Of a DNA stretch of 64,000 nt, positions 12,663 to 23,745 are shown piece by piece (within the stretch, counting starts at the first letter, position 1; every line of letters starts with the position of its first letter). The DNA comes from Coprinellus micaceus (taxonomy: Eukaryota; Basidiomycota; Agaricomycetes; Agaricales; Psathyrellaceae): the NCBI GenBank assembly GCA_951394405.1, contig OX596341.1, positions 2,728,001-2,792,000 of the forward strand. The letters are read 5' to 3'. Position numbers and translations under genes: made by a program. The notes beneath the pieces are model-generated. The model was given only the letters and a program-made list of their open reading frames with translations, had not been told where the DNA came from and made no database searches.

Positions 12663-15008
12663 ATGGCCACTGTCCCAACTATTACGATCACCGGGCATAC
12701 CACCGCCTCTACTCCCCGCCCACACATTCTTTACACCGTGAATGTGAATAAGAATGGTACGGAGAGCGAGGTCCAGCGCAGGTACTCCGAGGTGTGTGTC
12801 CCCTCTTCATCGTTTTCGTAACCACCCTTACCCTTCTGTGTCATAGTTTGTCCAACTCCATGAAGTCCTCAAGGACCCCTTCACCCTCCCTCCCAAACGC
12901 CTGCTCGTAACGGCCTTCCTCCCTTCCGCATGGGCCGACGACGCCCTCATCTCTGAGCGCAAGGCCGGGTTGGCAGCATACCTCACCGCACTCGCGTCAT
13001 CCTCCACGTACAAGTACTACACGGCCTTGTACCAGTTCCTCCTTGCGGACGAAGACTCCAACTCTGGCTCCGGGAACACCGATGGTGGAGTCTCCCGCGG
13101 CGGATTTGACTTGGAAGATGCGCTCCCATCGACCCTCTCAAGGAAGGCTGCGCTGATGATGGCTGCTATGGCTGCCGGGGGTCAGGCGGTTGGCCTCAGG
13201 CCTACTGGCGCAGACGTAATGTCTGTCAATGCTGCCGCCAGCACTGGCGCCAACACGGTCTTTGCGGCCACCTCTAATGTGAAGGTAGACGAGGGACAGT
13301 TTAGTGCTGCAGCCGACTCTGGGATGCATTATGGGGCGTATTACCCTGGATGGAGCGCTTGGTCTACGCCTCCAGAGAACATCGACTTCGGCAAGTTCGA
13401 CATCATCTATTTCGGTACGCATTACTACTTCTCAATTTGGAGATGGAACTCAAATTGTGACTAGCGTTCGCGATGCCCAACTCGAGCTCCGGACTGACGT
13501 GGGAGGGAAGCGACAAGGATGTTCTGAGGAGGCTCGTCACAGCTGCCAAGAAGAGTGGAAAAGGGACGAAGATCGTCTTGTCTGTCGGTAAGCAGCCTAT
13601 GAGCCCCTCTTCTTCGTTTCGATGCTCACGGCATCCAAGGTGGGTGGGGCGGATGCTACTGGTTCAGCCAAACCTGCTCTACCGCGAGCAACCGAACGAA
13701 GTTTGTCAACGCCCTCTCGAGCGCGGTCAATACCTACACGTTGGACGGTGCGTTTCTTCTTCATCTCCCCACCCCGCGCTCTCGTCCTAAACCCTTAAAT
13801 AGGCATCGACATCGACTGGGAATACCCTAACTCCCCTGGCGCCGGTAACCCCTACTCCGCCGCTGACAGCGCCAACCTCCTCGCCCTCGTGAAATCGCTC
13901 CGCACCTCTCTGGGCACCAGCGCCATCATCGCCGCCGCCGTCTCCCACATGCCGTGGCTCGGGTCCAACGGTAAACCCCTCACAAACGTCAAGGACTACG
14001 CTGCGGTTATGACCTACATCAACATCATGAACTACGATGTTTGGGGAGCGAGTGGGACCCCCGGCCCCAATGCACCCATGGGCAATCTCTGTGGGACGAG
14101 CAAGCAGCCCCAGGCGAGTGCGCAGGCCGCCGTCAGCCAGTGGAAGGCTGCTGGGTTCCCGGCGAATAAGGTGGGCTCATTCGCTGTGGTTATCTAGGGG
14201 GTGTACGGTTTGTTGACTATCATGATAGCAAGTGATGGGCATGGCGCTTTACGGCTGGGTGTCCCAGAGCACGAAGACCGTTTTGACTGGGGCTTCCGTG
14301 CCCTCCGAGAACTTCCTCCTCCTCGCCAAGGCAGACGGCAAGTCCGAGGACGACATCCAGTTCCTCAACGGTGCTCACCCCAGGGCCAAGGACGGCTCCG
14401 TAGCTCAGTCTGCCGCTACCGAATCCTCTAATGATGCCCCCGTCACTTCATCCGACACTGACGCTACAATTGCCTCTTCCGAGGGCCCCACCAACGGCGA
14501 AGAAGCAGCGAAGAGGGATCAAGCTGAGAAGGATAATAGGGAGGTGGTCACTGTCGCGGCCACAGCGAACCTGACACAGTGGTGGGGGCAACAGATCCCG
14601 TTCAAGACTCTCGTTTCGAGCGGAGCGCTTGCGAAGAATAGCAGTGGGACGTATGGGGGTTCGGGTGGGTTCACGATGGGATGGGATAATTGCAGTAATA
14701 CGCCATACCTCTTCAATGCGGCGCAAAAGACGGTCATTTCTTATGATGGTGCGTAATCCTCGCTCACTCGCCACCCGTGTGTATGCTGTTGACTGAAACT
14801 GCCTGCATCTTCGCCCACAGATACCTGGTCTCTGAACGATAAGGCCAAGTTCTGCAAGAGCAGCGGCCTCGCAGGGTGTTTCAGTTGGAGTATGGATCAG
14901 GTTCGTTCTCTTTGGCATTTTCCAAGTATCAAAAGAAATTCACTTGGTGCTCGACAGGACGATGGATATACCTTGCAGAACGTCATTCGTAAGGCGATTG
15001 GTAAATAA
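12663..15008 (+). CDS. PX domain-GH18 chitinase fusion protein
   Basis: Predicted 648-residue protein with an N-terminal PX domain and a C-terminal family 18 chitinase. Eight exons: 12663-12791, 12847-13414, 13465-13587, 13640-13747, 13803-14170, 14229-14748, 14821-14900, 14958-15008. All junctions are in phase. PX residues: RRYSEF with the phosphate-binding Arg-Arg-Tyr, LPPKRLL (proline loop plus Lys) and SERKAGLAAYL. GH18 residues: YYPGWSAW (strand 1), KIVLSVGGWGG (the SxGG motif), DGIDIDWEYP (DxxDxDxE with catalytic Glu), MTYINIMNYD and a C-terminal CFSWSMDQD strand. Exon 2 alone spans the PX C-terminus, a linker (LEDALPSTLSRKAAL) and the first GH18 strand, so the fusion does not depend on an intron prediction. 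There is no signal peptide. A roughly 80-residue acidic Ser/Glu-rich insert follows GASVPSENFLLLAK. Catalytic competence is likely; location and substrate are unknown. Confidence 0.88.
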
Positions 15009-15522
15009 TAATCCAACCCCAAGGACGTCAGCGTTTTTACCACATTTGCTGCATGTCTAGTCTTCAAACTCCCCCCCCCTCTTTCGCTTATAATAGTGCG
15101 TCCTTCAGAACCTATCACCGTAGCTACGGGGAACACCCAACAATGTTGTGCTTCATGACGATGTAACGACCCTATTTATAGATTTGCTCAATTTCTTTGT
15201 CGACCTTCACGATCCCTTCGAGACTCTGCCCACTCGAGTAGACTCGTAACCAGCGGAGAATGAGGAGGATGGGGAGGAGTATCGAGCAATCTGCTCGTAG
15301 CGCGACGGTCACTGGTCTACCCAAAGAGCGTCGTCCGGAGTTTAACAAGGGCCCTCAGTCGCACTCAATTCATAGTACCGACCACCTCCTCCAGGAGGTG
15401 CAGAGGCTGACAATCCTAACCAGTCGAAGGGGAATCGAGGGTATGCTTGAGGAGGTAATACTCGATGAAGGTTCAGTATTCAATGTTGAGGTCAATGTAA
15501 AGGGTATCGTTCTCTATTTATT
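15009..15522. other. Convergent intergenic region
   Basis: About 510 bases between the 3' ends of the PX-GH18 gene (+) and HMG-CoA reductase copy 1 (-). It likely holds both terminators. No gene seen. Confidence 0.5.
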
Positions 15523-15601
15523 CTATGGTGCAAAATCTATGTGGAGGTATCGTACAGTAAAATGTCCAATGTCAGGTCCTTTCAAATCGTACACAACCCT
15601 T

Positions 15602-17245
15602 TCATACCCGGGGTCCAGGTGTGACAGGTACAGAGGCAGCAGGCGTATTCACCTGCGACCTGTTATGCGCCATGTGTGCCTTGATAAGGTGGCCAGCAGC
15701 CAGGGCGCTAAGAAGGGAAAGCTCTCCAGCCAACACCGCAGACGCGATGATCCGAGCGAGGGTCTGGGCGTTCTTGCCTGGCTGTTGAGGGTGGGCTCCC
15801 TTGACGCCGAGCATCTCGAGGACACCTTGTTGAGCTGCGAGCCCGGTCCCGCCTCCGACTGTGCCGACTTCGATGCAGGGCATGGTGACCGAGCAGAGGA
15901 GATCTTCTCCGTCGTTGGTTCTGAACAAAAGACGGCGGTCAGCGCATTGCAAATGGAAAGAAGAAGCTCGGGACACTCACGGCTCCATCAATGTCATGCA
16001 CATCGAGCTCTCCACATTCTGCGCCGGGTCCTGACCCGTCGCCAGGAAGATCGCAGTGAGGATATTCGACGCGTGCGCATTGAAGCCCCCAATCGACCCC
16101 GCCATCGCACTCCCAATCAAGTTCTTCTTCACGTTCAGATTGCACAGGTCCTTCACCGTCGTCTTCAACACCGTCCTCACCACAGACCCCGGGATCACAG
16201 CCTCCGCGACGACGCTCTTCCCCCTCCCCTCGATCCAGTTGATCGCAGCGGGCTTCTTGTCCGTGCAGTAGTTGCCCGAGAGCGCGAGGACAACCATCGA
16301 CGGGAACCGCGCTTGCATCGCGTCCAGAGCCTTCTCGGTGCCCTTGGAGATCATGTTCATCCCCATTGCGTCGCCAGTGGTCGTAGCGAAGCGGATGTAC
16401 ATCGTCCTCCCCGCAAGCGCCGTCTTCAAGCTCTTCAGCTTAGCGAACCTCGACGTCGACTCGAACGCTGCCTTCATCTCTGCATAGCCCTCTGCCGAGG
16501 CGATCCAGGCCATCGCCTGTGCGGCCAACTTGATTGAAGGGAAGTCGATAGCAGGCCCGCGGGTCATGGCGTCGCCTACGAGGACGGTGGACACTCCTCC
16601 CCCGGCGTTGAGAGCCTTGCAGCCACGAGAGGTGGAGGCGACGAGGGTGCCTTCGGCGGTGGCCATGGGGATGGGGAAGGAGGTGCCGTCGACGTTGAGA
16701 GGCCCAGCCACTCCGAGCGGGATGGGGATGTACCCGACGACGTTCTCGCAGCAGGCGCCGACGACGCGGGAGTAGTCGTATTTCTCGTAGGGGATGGAGG
16801 AGGATTCGAGGGTCTTCGTCGCGGAGGAGCGAGCTACAGTTTTATGGTGAGTGGGAGTAAAAGGGGTGGGAGTGTGGAGGAACGTACAGATGATAGCCCG
16901 CCTGATGCGGACAGCTCGCTCGAGCTCGTTCATGCCGAAGAGCTTCTCAAGTGCATGGGGAGCAATGTTGCCGTTGTCGGCCAGGAGCACGACCTCTTCG
17001 TCGGTGAGCAGCGCCAGGGACTCGCCTTTGCTCCTCCTCGAATCTTCGTAGACCCCCACGCACTCCTTCAACGACCGCAAGTGGAAGTAATCCCGTTCAA
17101 CTGGGGACGAGGCACCGTTGGACGAAGGAGGCGAAGGAAGAGACTGTTCGGGGTGGGCCAATCGAACTTGCTTGAGCTTCAAGTCGAGGTCGCGGACCGA
17201 GAAGGAGGAAGTGGTGGAGGATTGCTGAGCAGTGAAGGCAGACAT
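15602..17245 (-). CDS. HMGR: HMG-CoA reductase, soluble catalytic form, copy 1
   Basis: Makes mevalonate from HMG-CoA with NADPH, the committed step of isoprenoid and sterol synthesis. The protein is about 509 residues in three exons. It starts with a hydrophilic segment and goes straight into the catalytic fold. All catalytic motifs are present: [17 protein letters not shown] (catalytic Glu), [39 protein letters not shown] (catalytic Lys), [11 protein letters not shown] (catalytic Asp), GTVGGGTGL and AHMAHNRSQ (catalytic His). The usual fungal enzyme has about 1,000 residues with an N-terminal multi-helix sterol-sensing region; none is encoded here. A TATA box lies about 120 bases upstream. 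The frame is open upstream of the chosen ATG, but that stretch overlaps the TATA box and is taken as leader. A near-identical inverted copy lies at 38827-40470. Confidence 0.93.
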
Positions 17246-17365
17246 GGCTAGTTCGGTAGATGGTTTGGTTGGTGGAGTGGTTCCTAGAGTTGATCTCAGA
17301 GGATGCTTGAGTAGGCAAGTGAGGAGGAGGAGCGGATTGTCGAAACCCAACCCGGGGGTGCGTTT

Positions 17366-17373
17366 CTTATATA
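17366..17373 (-). promoter_or_regulatory. TATA box of HMG-CoA reductase copy 1
   Basis: TATATAAG on the minus strand, about 120 bases upstream of the chosen ATG and conserved in the other copy at the same spacing. It supports the short, soluble start. Confidence 0.65.
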
Positions 17374-17655
17374 CTCCCGACACACATTCGATGGATACTC
17401 ATTGTCGGTGGGTGCTGGAGCTTGAGGCAGGCTTCAGCCCACCGAACTGCGAGGTGGGCCTTGGCCTCCATGAACATCTCAGCGCGTCGCCTCCGGTGTG
17501 GGACACCCAATGATAGTGGCATATATCGCTCCCGCGCGATCCGCCACACAGAACGCCGACTCGAACAGCATTTGGAGGACTGGCTTGTTGATGCGTTGGT
17601 AAAACCCGAGTCCCCACCAAAAATGCCTGTTCGGTATTCGGTGTTTATGTCGGGT

Positions 17656-18202
17656 ATGATTGAGGTTCCATAGAAGTATGTGGTGGGATTGGTGATCAGA
17701 GGGACAAATGTGGGATGGCGGAGTCGGGGATTGCTATGTCAGTCCCGGAAGATCAGTGGGATATCGGGTTAATTGACGAATATCCACTCACTCACTCTCT
17801 GCTGACCGTTCATCGCCATCCCACCTCAATCCCTCCCGAACACCACGATCCGACGAGCTGCTGTAAACGCCAGGAACGGGAAACAGTCACCTGAGAGTGC
17901 AGACAAGGGACGTCAGAGCTAGAAATACAATGGATTGCAGGTAGGTGAATACAAGATGAGTTGAGATGCTATGAGTGTAGAGGTCAATGACCATGAGGAA
18001 AGTCTATGATGACGAACACGGGAAAGTGAGATAGACAGGACGATGGTGGAAATGGAATGGACAAGACGGGACAAAAAATAACCAGGAACCAGACAAGCAT
18101 GCAACGTCAAGAACCCCGGGTACCCAGCCTGGGTCCGGGATCGAAAACGAGCTTTTACCGAAACAGCGAAAGACACACCTCCGCACCCTCCACCCCTGCT
18201 GC
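17656..18202. other. Intergenic, HMG-CoA reductase 1 upstream region
   Basis: About 550 bases between the duplicated promoter block and the 3' end of the F-box gene. No gene or RNA seen. Confidence 0.45.
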
Positions 18203-20164
18203 TCACTCTAGCGTGGGCAACTCATAATCCATGGGCACGTCCTTCCTCTCCAACCACGCTGCATCATCACTCCCCAAATCCACACCCTTGCCACAATCCA
18301 ACCTCCGTCTCGTAGGCAACTCCTTCAACTCCACATTCCCGTGCCACTGCCTCTCACTCGCGGCCCGCGCAATAGCAAAGTGCTCTCCATGCCACCCCAA
18401 AAAGTCCAGAGACGGAATTGAGTAGGCGATACTCCGGGCGTTTGAGATCCACAGATCCGTCTGTAGTTGGAACTCTTTCTCCGTCATAAGGTTGGGTTTA
18501 GGCCGGCGCCGATTGGGGCATTGCATGTGGAGGAAGGAGAGTGATCGGAACTTGGAGAACAGTGAAGCGTACTCGTTCTAATGAAACGATCTATTAGTCG
18601 GCTAGGTTCACTGTATCGTAAGTTGACTACGCACCAAAGGCCTTTGTGATTCATCGGTGGAGAGGTTGATGGCTACCATCCGGTGTGGAATGGCCGAGAC
18701 GAGCGAGGCCACCTCTTGTGCTGTAAGATTCGCGATCTTCACCCCCAGCACCCGAAGGTCGGTAAGGTTTGGAAGGATATCGTGCACCAGTTCCCACGGG
18801 CAGCTCCCCAAGTCGAGTCTCCGTAGTTTCCGCCTATTCCGGAGGAACGTGGCAACAGACTGATACAGACCCGGGTGGTCGTCCTGGCCTACCAACACGA
18901 ACCTGAACGCCTCGAGGTGTGGCAGGAAGGTGTGCTGACCGTCGATGATCTGGTCGCTGTTGAACACCACCGACGCTGGGCCGGGCTCCTGAAACGTCCC
19001 GTGGAGCGTCAAACTCTGCAGGTTGTGCGCGTGCGCGATCCTCGCAAGGACGATGTGCGAGATGAGCGTGTCAACGAGGTCGAGGTGGGTCAGATTTTTG
19101 ATGGTGGGTGACTGGAACACAGAGTCCCACGAGTGCTGACGCTCGAGATAGGCGCCGAGGATGAGATGTCGAAGCGTCGCCTCATTCCTGTCGAGGACCG
19201 TCCGCACTTCACCCATGTCCGCGAACCCATCGTCGTCTTCTGCGCGAAGCGTGAACTTGCGGAGGTTGTGGAATCCGGAGACGCCGACCGCGTCAAAGTG
19301 CCACCCAATCATACCGAGACCGTGCAGGTGCGAATGGCTGTCGAGGACAAGCTTCACCATCTCTGCACGCATTTCCGGGTACCCGATCCACTCAAAGTCT
19401 TCCAGCGACTTGAACGCCGGGAGCGCGTGCTTGAAGATGCGCAGCACGAGGTTCAGCATGTCGTCCTCCTCGTACGCCCAGTGTATCCGCAGGCTCTTGA
19501 CGCGTGCCGCAAACACCGGGTCGTCCTTTGCCCGGTCGAAAATGTCGAGCCCGCGGTGCAGGTTGTCTTGGTCCTCGCCAAAGTAGATGTCGAGCGTGTG
19601 GAAGATGTGCCTGGCGGCGATTTCGTGGAAGAAGGGAGACACGAACAGCCAGCTGCGGAGGTGGTAGCGAGGGATGTAGGCGGCTATCCGGTCCCAGACT
19701 TCTATAGGAGTCCGCTGCCAGGGCGCCTCGTTCTGGCTGTGGATCTGTGTCTTCCGTTTGAAGTGTTTCTGCACCTCTCGGTTCGAGGGGTCGTATTGCA
19801 GGACTGCGTGGAAGTCTGTGGCAGGTTCAGTACGTACAACCGACTGGAGATCCTCGACACGCACCAAGGTTGGCCTTGACCAGCAAGCGATCCCCGGCTG
19901 CTTTCCGTGCATTTCCCCGAGCGAGAAGGGCCCTGGCCATATCTTTCTTGGGGAGGCCTGGGGTCTTCATGTACACCTCCAGGTAGTTCTCCACCTCTGC
20001 GCCATATCTTGTGAACCATGAGGACAATTCGGTTTGAATGCAAGCGTTACTCACTTTCCAGCCTCGATCAGAGCAAGTGCTGTGTCCAGCAGCAGGCTTG
20101 CCTTGTTGACCTGAGGAAGAGAGTTCAGAGCATTGAGAACGGTCGACGTGAGTTCGTCATGCAT
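18203..20164 (-). CDS. TPR / F-box / leucine-rich repeat protein
   Basis: Likely substrate receptor of an SCF ubiquitin ligase. From the start at 20164 the first exon reads MHDELTSTVLNALNSLPQV, then KASLLLDTALALIEAGK. The second exon carries a tetratricopeptide-like helix pair (KKDMARALLARGNARKAAGD). A third joins at DFHAVLQYDPSNREVQKHF. The F-box follows: RTPIEVWDRIAAYIP and LRSWLFVSPFFHEIAARHIF. After it come irregular leucine-rich repeats (for example LRHLILGAYLE, LTHLDLVDTLISH, LRRLDLGSCPWELVHDILPN). The last exon (18526-18203 region) ends MDYELPTLE. The TPR-F-box combination is common in agaricomycetes. The target is unknown, and no partner is suggested by the neighbours. Confidence 0.82.
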
Positions 20165-20677
20165 GAAGGAAGGTGGCAAGAGCAATACTGATCCATTGGT
20201 TGGTAGAAGGGTTCGTTACCATGGTTCTGGTTCATCAACGGCATGGACTACGGCGTGATGAACTGAATCATCTCCGTTTGTTCGGGTCCGACCGTCGGGT
20301 TGGGTCAGGCTACTGTGCATCGATTCTGTGAAGTTTCTTCGTTATTATGTACAGGCTATTACTCGAAGTGGGTGGATTACCTCGAAATCAGTTACCACTT
20401 TCCATTGATCAGGGTGTGGTGTCGATAGCACATTTCACCAATGTACCCGGGGAATAATGTAAGTGTCGACGGTACCAGATACCGCTACATATACAGGGTA
20501 CATATTAAAGTAAGTTCCAAGACTCACCTCTACCGCTGGTACGGCTGGGAGAGTCTAGCTATCGTTTTAGCGCCGGGCGCTTGTTGTCATGCGTGACTCA
20601 GTCACGCTACACGTGTCAGGGTCACGCCCCAATGTCCGGCGGTGAGTCACACTCGCGACGCGTCTACGACCACCATC
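20165..20677. promoter_or_regulatory. Divergent promoter between F-box gene and TDP1
   Basis: About 510 bases separate the two divergent starts, so this region must drive both genes. It contains an imperfect palindrome-rich stretch (GTCATGCGTGACTCAGTCACG near 20585-20610, itself with TGACTCA, an AP-1/Gcn4-type site). No ORF. Confidence 0.45.
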
Positions 20678-23173
20678 ATGGACTCGGATGAAGATTTGGC
20701 GAGGTAATATGGGGAGTACCCTCGTTTCGTGCGTGTGGTAACCATTCTACAGGGCTATTGCCTTAAGCCTTGACGAAGCCCAGCAGAAGAAACCCGAGGT
20801 CATTATCATCGACTCGGATGACGAGCAAGACCCAGATGGAGAAGATGCTGAATTTCAGGCTCAGTTGCAGAAAGCCATTGAAGAGTCCAAGAACATGGCC
20901 TCAAGTGCCCCGACGTCCACCGTTGTATCCCAAGCACCGTCTGGTTCCTCAAGCGGTAGTGGCGTAACATCCTTCTTGTCGCAACGAGCTCAACTCGAAA
21001 GGGAGCGTTTGGAGCGGCAAAGAAAGCTCCAGGGGAATGCCAACACCAAATCACAAGATCCTGACGAGGGGGACACCGATGATGAGGATGAACGGCCCGC
21101 CAAGAGACGACACCTCGCGACGTCGAGCTTCGCTGGCACCCAAGAAGCTAGCAACTCAAAGCAGTCTAGACCGGAAGATCAGAATTTCTGGAAAGGCGAG
21201 CTACGACAAACCGCCACCCGGTTCGCTGAGCCCCGAGCAGATGGACAGTCTACCTTTCGTTTGACCCAGGTTCTAGGACAGGTACCGCAAAGTTTCGGCA
21301 CGCCTATCGACAGCTCGTTTACCTTTGCTTCACCCTCTAGAAATCTGAGTTGGCTTTCGCTATTGTCTCCTCTTACGCCCTGGACCTACCATGGTTCTAC
21401 GAATTCTTCGACCCCTCGGTACCCGTCGTCCTTGTTGCTCAACCTGATGCGAACGGATATGCGAGCATAAAGAACGTCCTTCCTCACTGGATCAAGACAA
21501 CGCCACCTCTGCGTAGCGGATTTGGCTGCATGCATATGAAGGTGAGATGCCACTTTCTTCTTGCTTGCTCGTCGGATGTTGACTGTCTATCCCTAGTTCA
21601 TGCTCGTATGTTCAACGCCCCTAGTCGCATTCTTATTTCTAACTTTCGAACGTAGCTCTTCTACAAGACCGGGAGGCTCAGAATTGTCGTTTCAACGGCG
21701 AACCTAATCGCCTATGATTGGCGTGACATGGAGAATGTCAGTTGCTGCCGCGTACTCTGGCTGGACTGGCACTTACTTCGCTATTGATCAGTCCGTGTGG
21801 CTTCAGGACGTACCTACGAGGCAGACGCCGATCCGCCATGACCCGAAGGCTGATGACTTTCCAGCCACCCTGCAGCACATGCTTCACTCCATCAACGTCG
21901 CTCCAGCGTTGAAGGCGATGATCAATGACAATGTGCGGTATTCTGCTCGTTGCCAGGCGAAGTTGCTTATACCCCGTAGCATCCCAACCTACCCATCAAA
22001 CTCATCGACGAACTTCGCCAGCGCTGGGATTGGTCTCAGGTCAAGGTCCACCTCGTTGCTTCTGTTGCCGGAAAGCACGAAGGATGGCCTAGCGTAATAA
22101 AGTGAGTACAAACCCTTTTTCAGGAGGTCCCGTTATGACGGTGATATAGGGTTGGACATCCGAGGTTGATGATGGTCATCCGCAAGATGGGTATGAGGAC
22201 GGCGAGAGGTAGCAAGGGCAAAATATTGACTCTAGAGTGCCAGGTAACGTTCCGACCCGAGTGGCCACTCGATTTGCTCACATCCTCTGTAGGGTTCGAG
22301 TTTAGGAAACTATACCACTCAGTGGTTGAACGAATTCCATTGGTCGGCCAGGGGCGAGTCCGCAGAGGACTGGTTGAAGGACTCAAAGAAGAAGCGAGAA
22401 AAACTACCCTACCCTCCAATCAAGATTGTGTTTCCTACCAAGAAGACAGTCCAGGAGTCGGCAGCCGGCGAGTTGGTACGCACCACTCACTTCCCGAGGC
22501 CGCCCGACGCATTCCCTAACCGAACGTGACAACTGGGCAGGGTGGCGGCACCATCTTCTGCCGCCGAAAGCAATGGTCTGCGAAGAACTTCCCGAGAGAG
22601 AGCTTCCACGATTCCAAGAGTAAAGCCGGTCCTGCACTCATGCATTCGAAGGTGATACAAATGATCTGTATCAGATACCTGGGACTGACTTACCATCTTC
22701 GAATTCCAGATGATCATCGCAATGGTCGAGGACAATGCATACATGTCGAAGAAATCGGGCATTGCTACTGATTCAGAAGATGAGACGGACGATGAGATTG
22801 AAGAGGTCCCACCTGGCGTCGGTTGGATATACGTCGGCTCTCACAATTTTACCCCATCTGCCTGGGGTAATATGTCGGGGACCGGTTTCACACCCATACT
22901 CAACGTGAGTAACTCGTTCACTTGCCCGTTGATGGGACTCACTATGGCGCAGATATCGAACTACGAGGTTGGAATCGTTTTCCCTGTCAAAGATGAAGCG
23001 GAAGCCCAGAAAATTGCATGCTTCCAACGGCCCCCTAGGAGGTACGCGGCAGGGAAAGACGAGCCATGGGTGAGTGGAGCCAGTCACAGGATGACGTTCT
23101 TCCATTCGTTTGCTGAACTTCCGCGACTCTATTGCAGATACAAGAGGAATCCATATACCACCAAACCCAGTAG
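20678..23173 (+). CDS. TDP1: Tyrosyl-DNA phosphodiesterase 1 with N-terminal UIM motifs
   Basis: Removes stalled topoisomerase I peptides and other 3' blocks from DNA in the nucleus. The two HKN motifs of the phospholipase D superfamily are both present: CMHMK.FML.LFYKTG with STANLIAYDW, and PALMHSK.MIIAM with GSHNFTPSAWGN. The N-terminus holds two ubiquitin-interacting motifs: DEDLARAIALSLDE (split by the first intron) and EFQAQLQKAIEESK. An acidic/basic linker with KRRH follows. The gene has about ten exons. The three residues F-M-L of the first HKN motif are encoded by a 9-base microexon at 21597-21605. The last exon ends EESIYHQTQ at 23173. The start at 20678 opens directly on the first UIM. 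Identification is firm; some middle exon ends are approximate. Confidence 0.9.
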
Positions 23174-23745
23174 TGCGAGGCACCATCAGACCCGATTTTA
23201 ATCCCGTTGGTCAGTTACAGTGGCCCAGCTTAGTTGATAAATTGATACCAGAAGGGTGCATTGTTTCCGGAATCGCGCACTTGAGCGTCTGGTGTGAACC
23301 TGGAACATTTGATCTACTAGCACGTACTTCCTTCAGGAAACCGGGGAACCCTTCTCGTCACTTACAAGCATCTAAAGTGGCTCGGGTTCGACGCCGGGGT
23401 CTGGTAGAATGAAGTAGCCCGAGTAGTATTTGGTATTTATCTACTGAATTGCACTGCTCTGCAGCTACATTTGAGAGCTCCGAGCTGGTGGATATTCTAC
23501 AACACTGTGTTCGATGATATGCTACATGTGGATGTGAGTGGAATGGGAGTGGTGGGTTGGTGGAGATACAGCGAAAGTCAAATGGTCGAAATTGGGAGAG
23601 TGTGCAGGAATGCAGGGATTAGGTTGTCGAGTAAGGTAAGACTAGGTTGTGATGATATGGAAAAAATAAAGATACTTTAGAGTTAAATAATTTAAGCTGT
23701 CTGTGGGCGATGAAGGTGATGAGAGGGAGATAAGTCCGTGTCTGC
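23174..23745. other. Convergent intergenic region
   Basis: About 570 bases between the 3' ends of TDP1 and the adenylate-forming enzyme. An open stretch at 23471-23680 has no motif. No feature supported. Confidence 0.45.

Larger units (their letters stand above)
15523..17655 (-). repeat. Inverted segmental duplication A, left arm (HMG-CoA reductase unit)
   Basis: Matches the reverse complement of 38357-40550. Coding exons are almost identical, intron 1 differs by about one base, and intron 2, the promoter and the 3' flank are more diverged. The far promoter end is marked by the shared element CCGACATAAA followed by CCGAATACCGAA. Beyond these limits I see no alignment. Confidence 0.85.

Noticed and set aside
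15260..16537. 425-codon plus-strand frame
   Set aside because: It lies opposite HMG-CoA reductase copy 1, which has all catalytic motifs; Arg/His-rich shadow.
18900..19879. 248-codon plus-strand frame over the F-box gene
   Set aside because: Shadow of the LRR region; the minus-strand frame has an F-box and LRR pattern.
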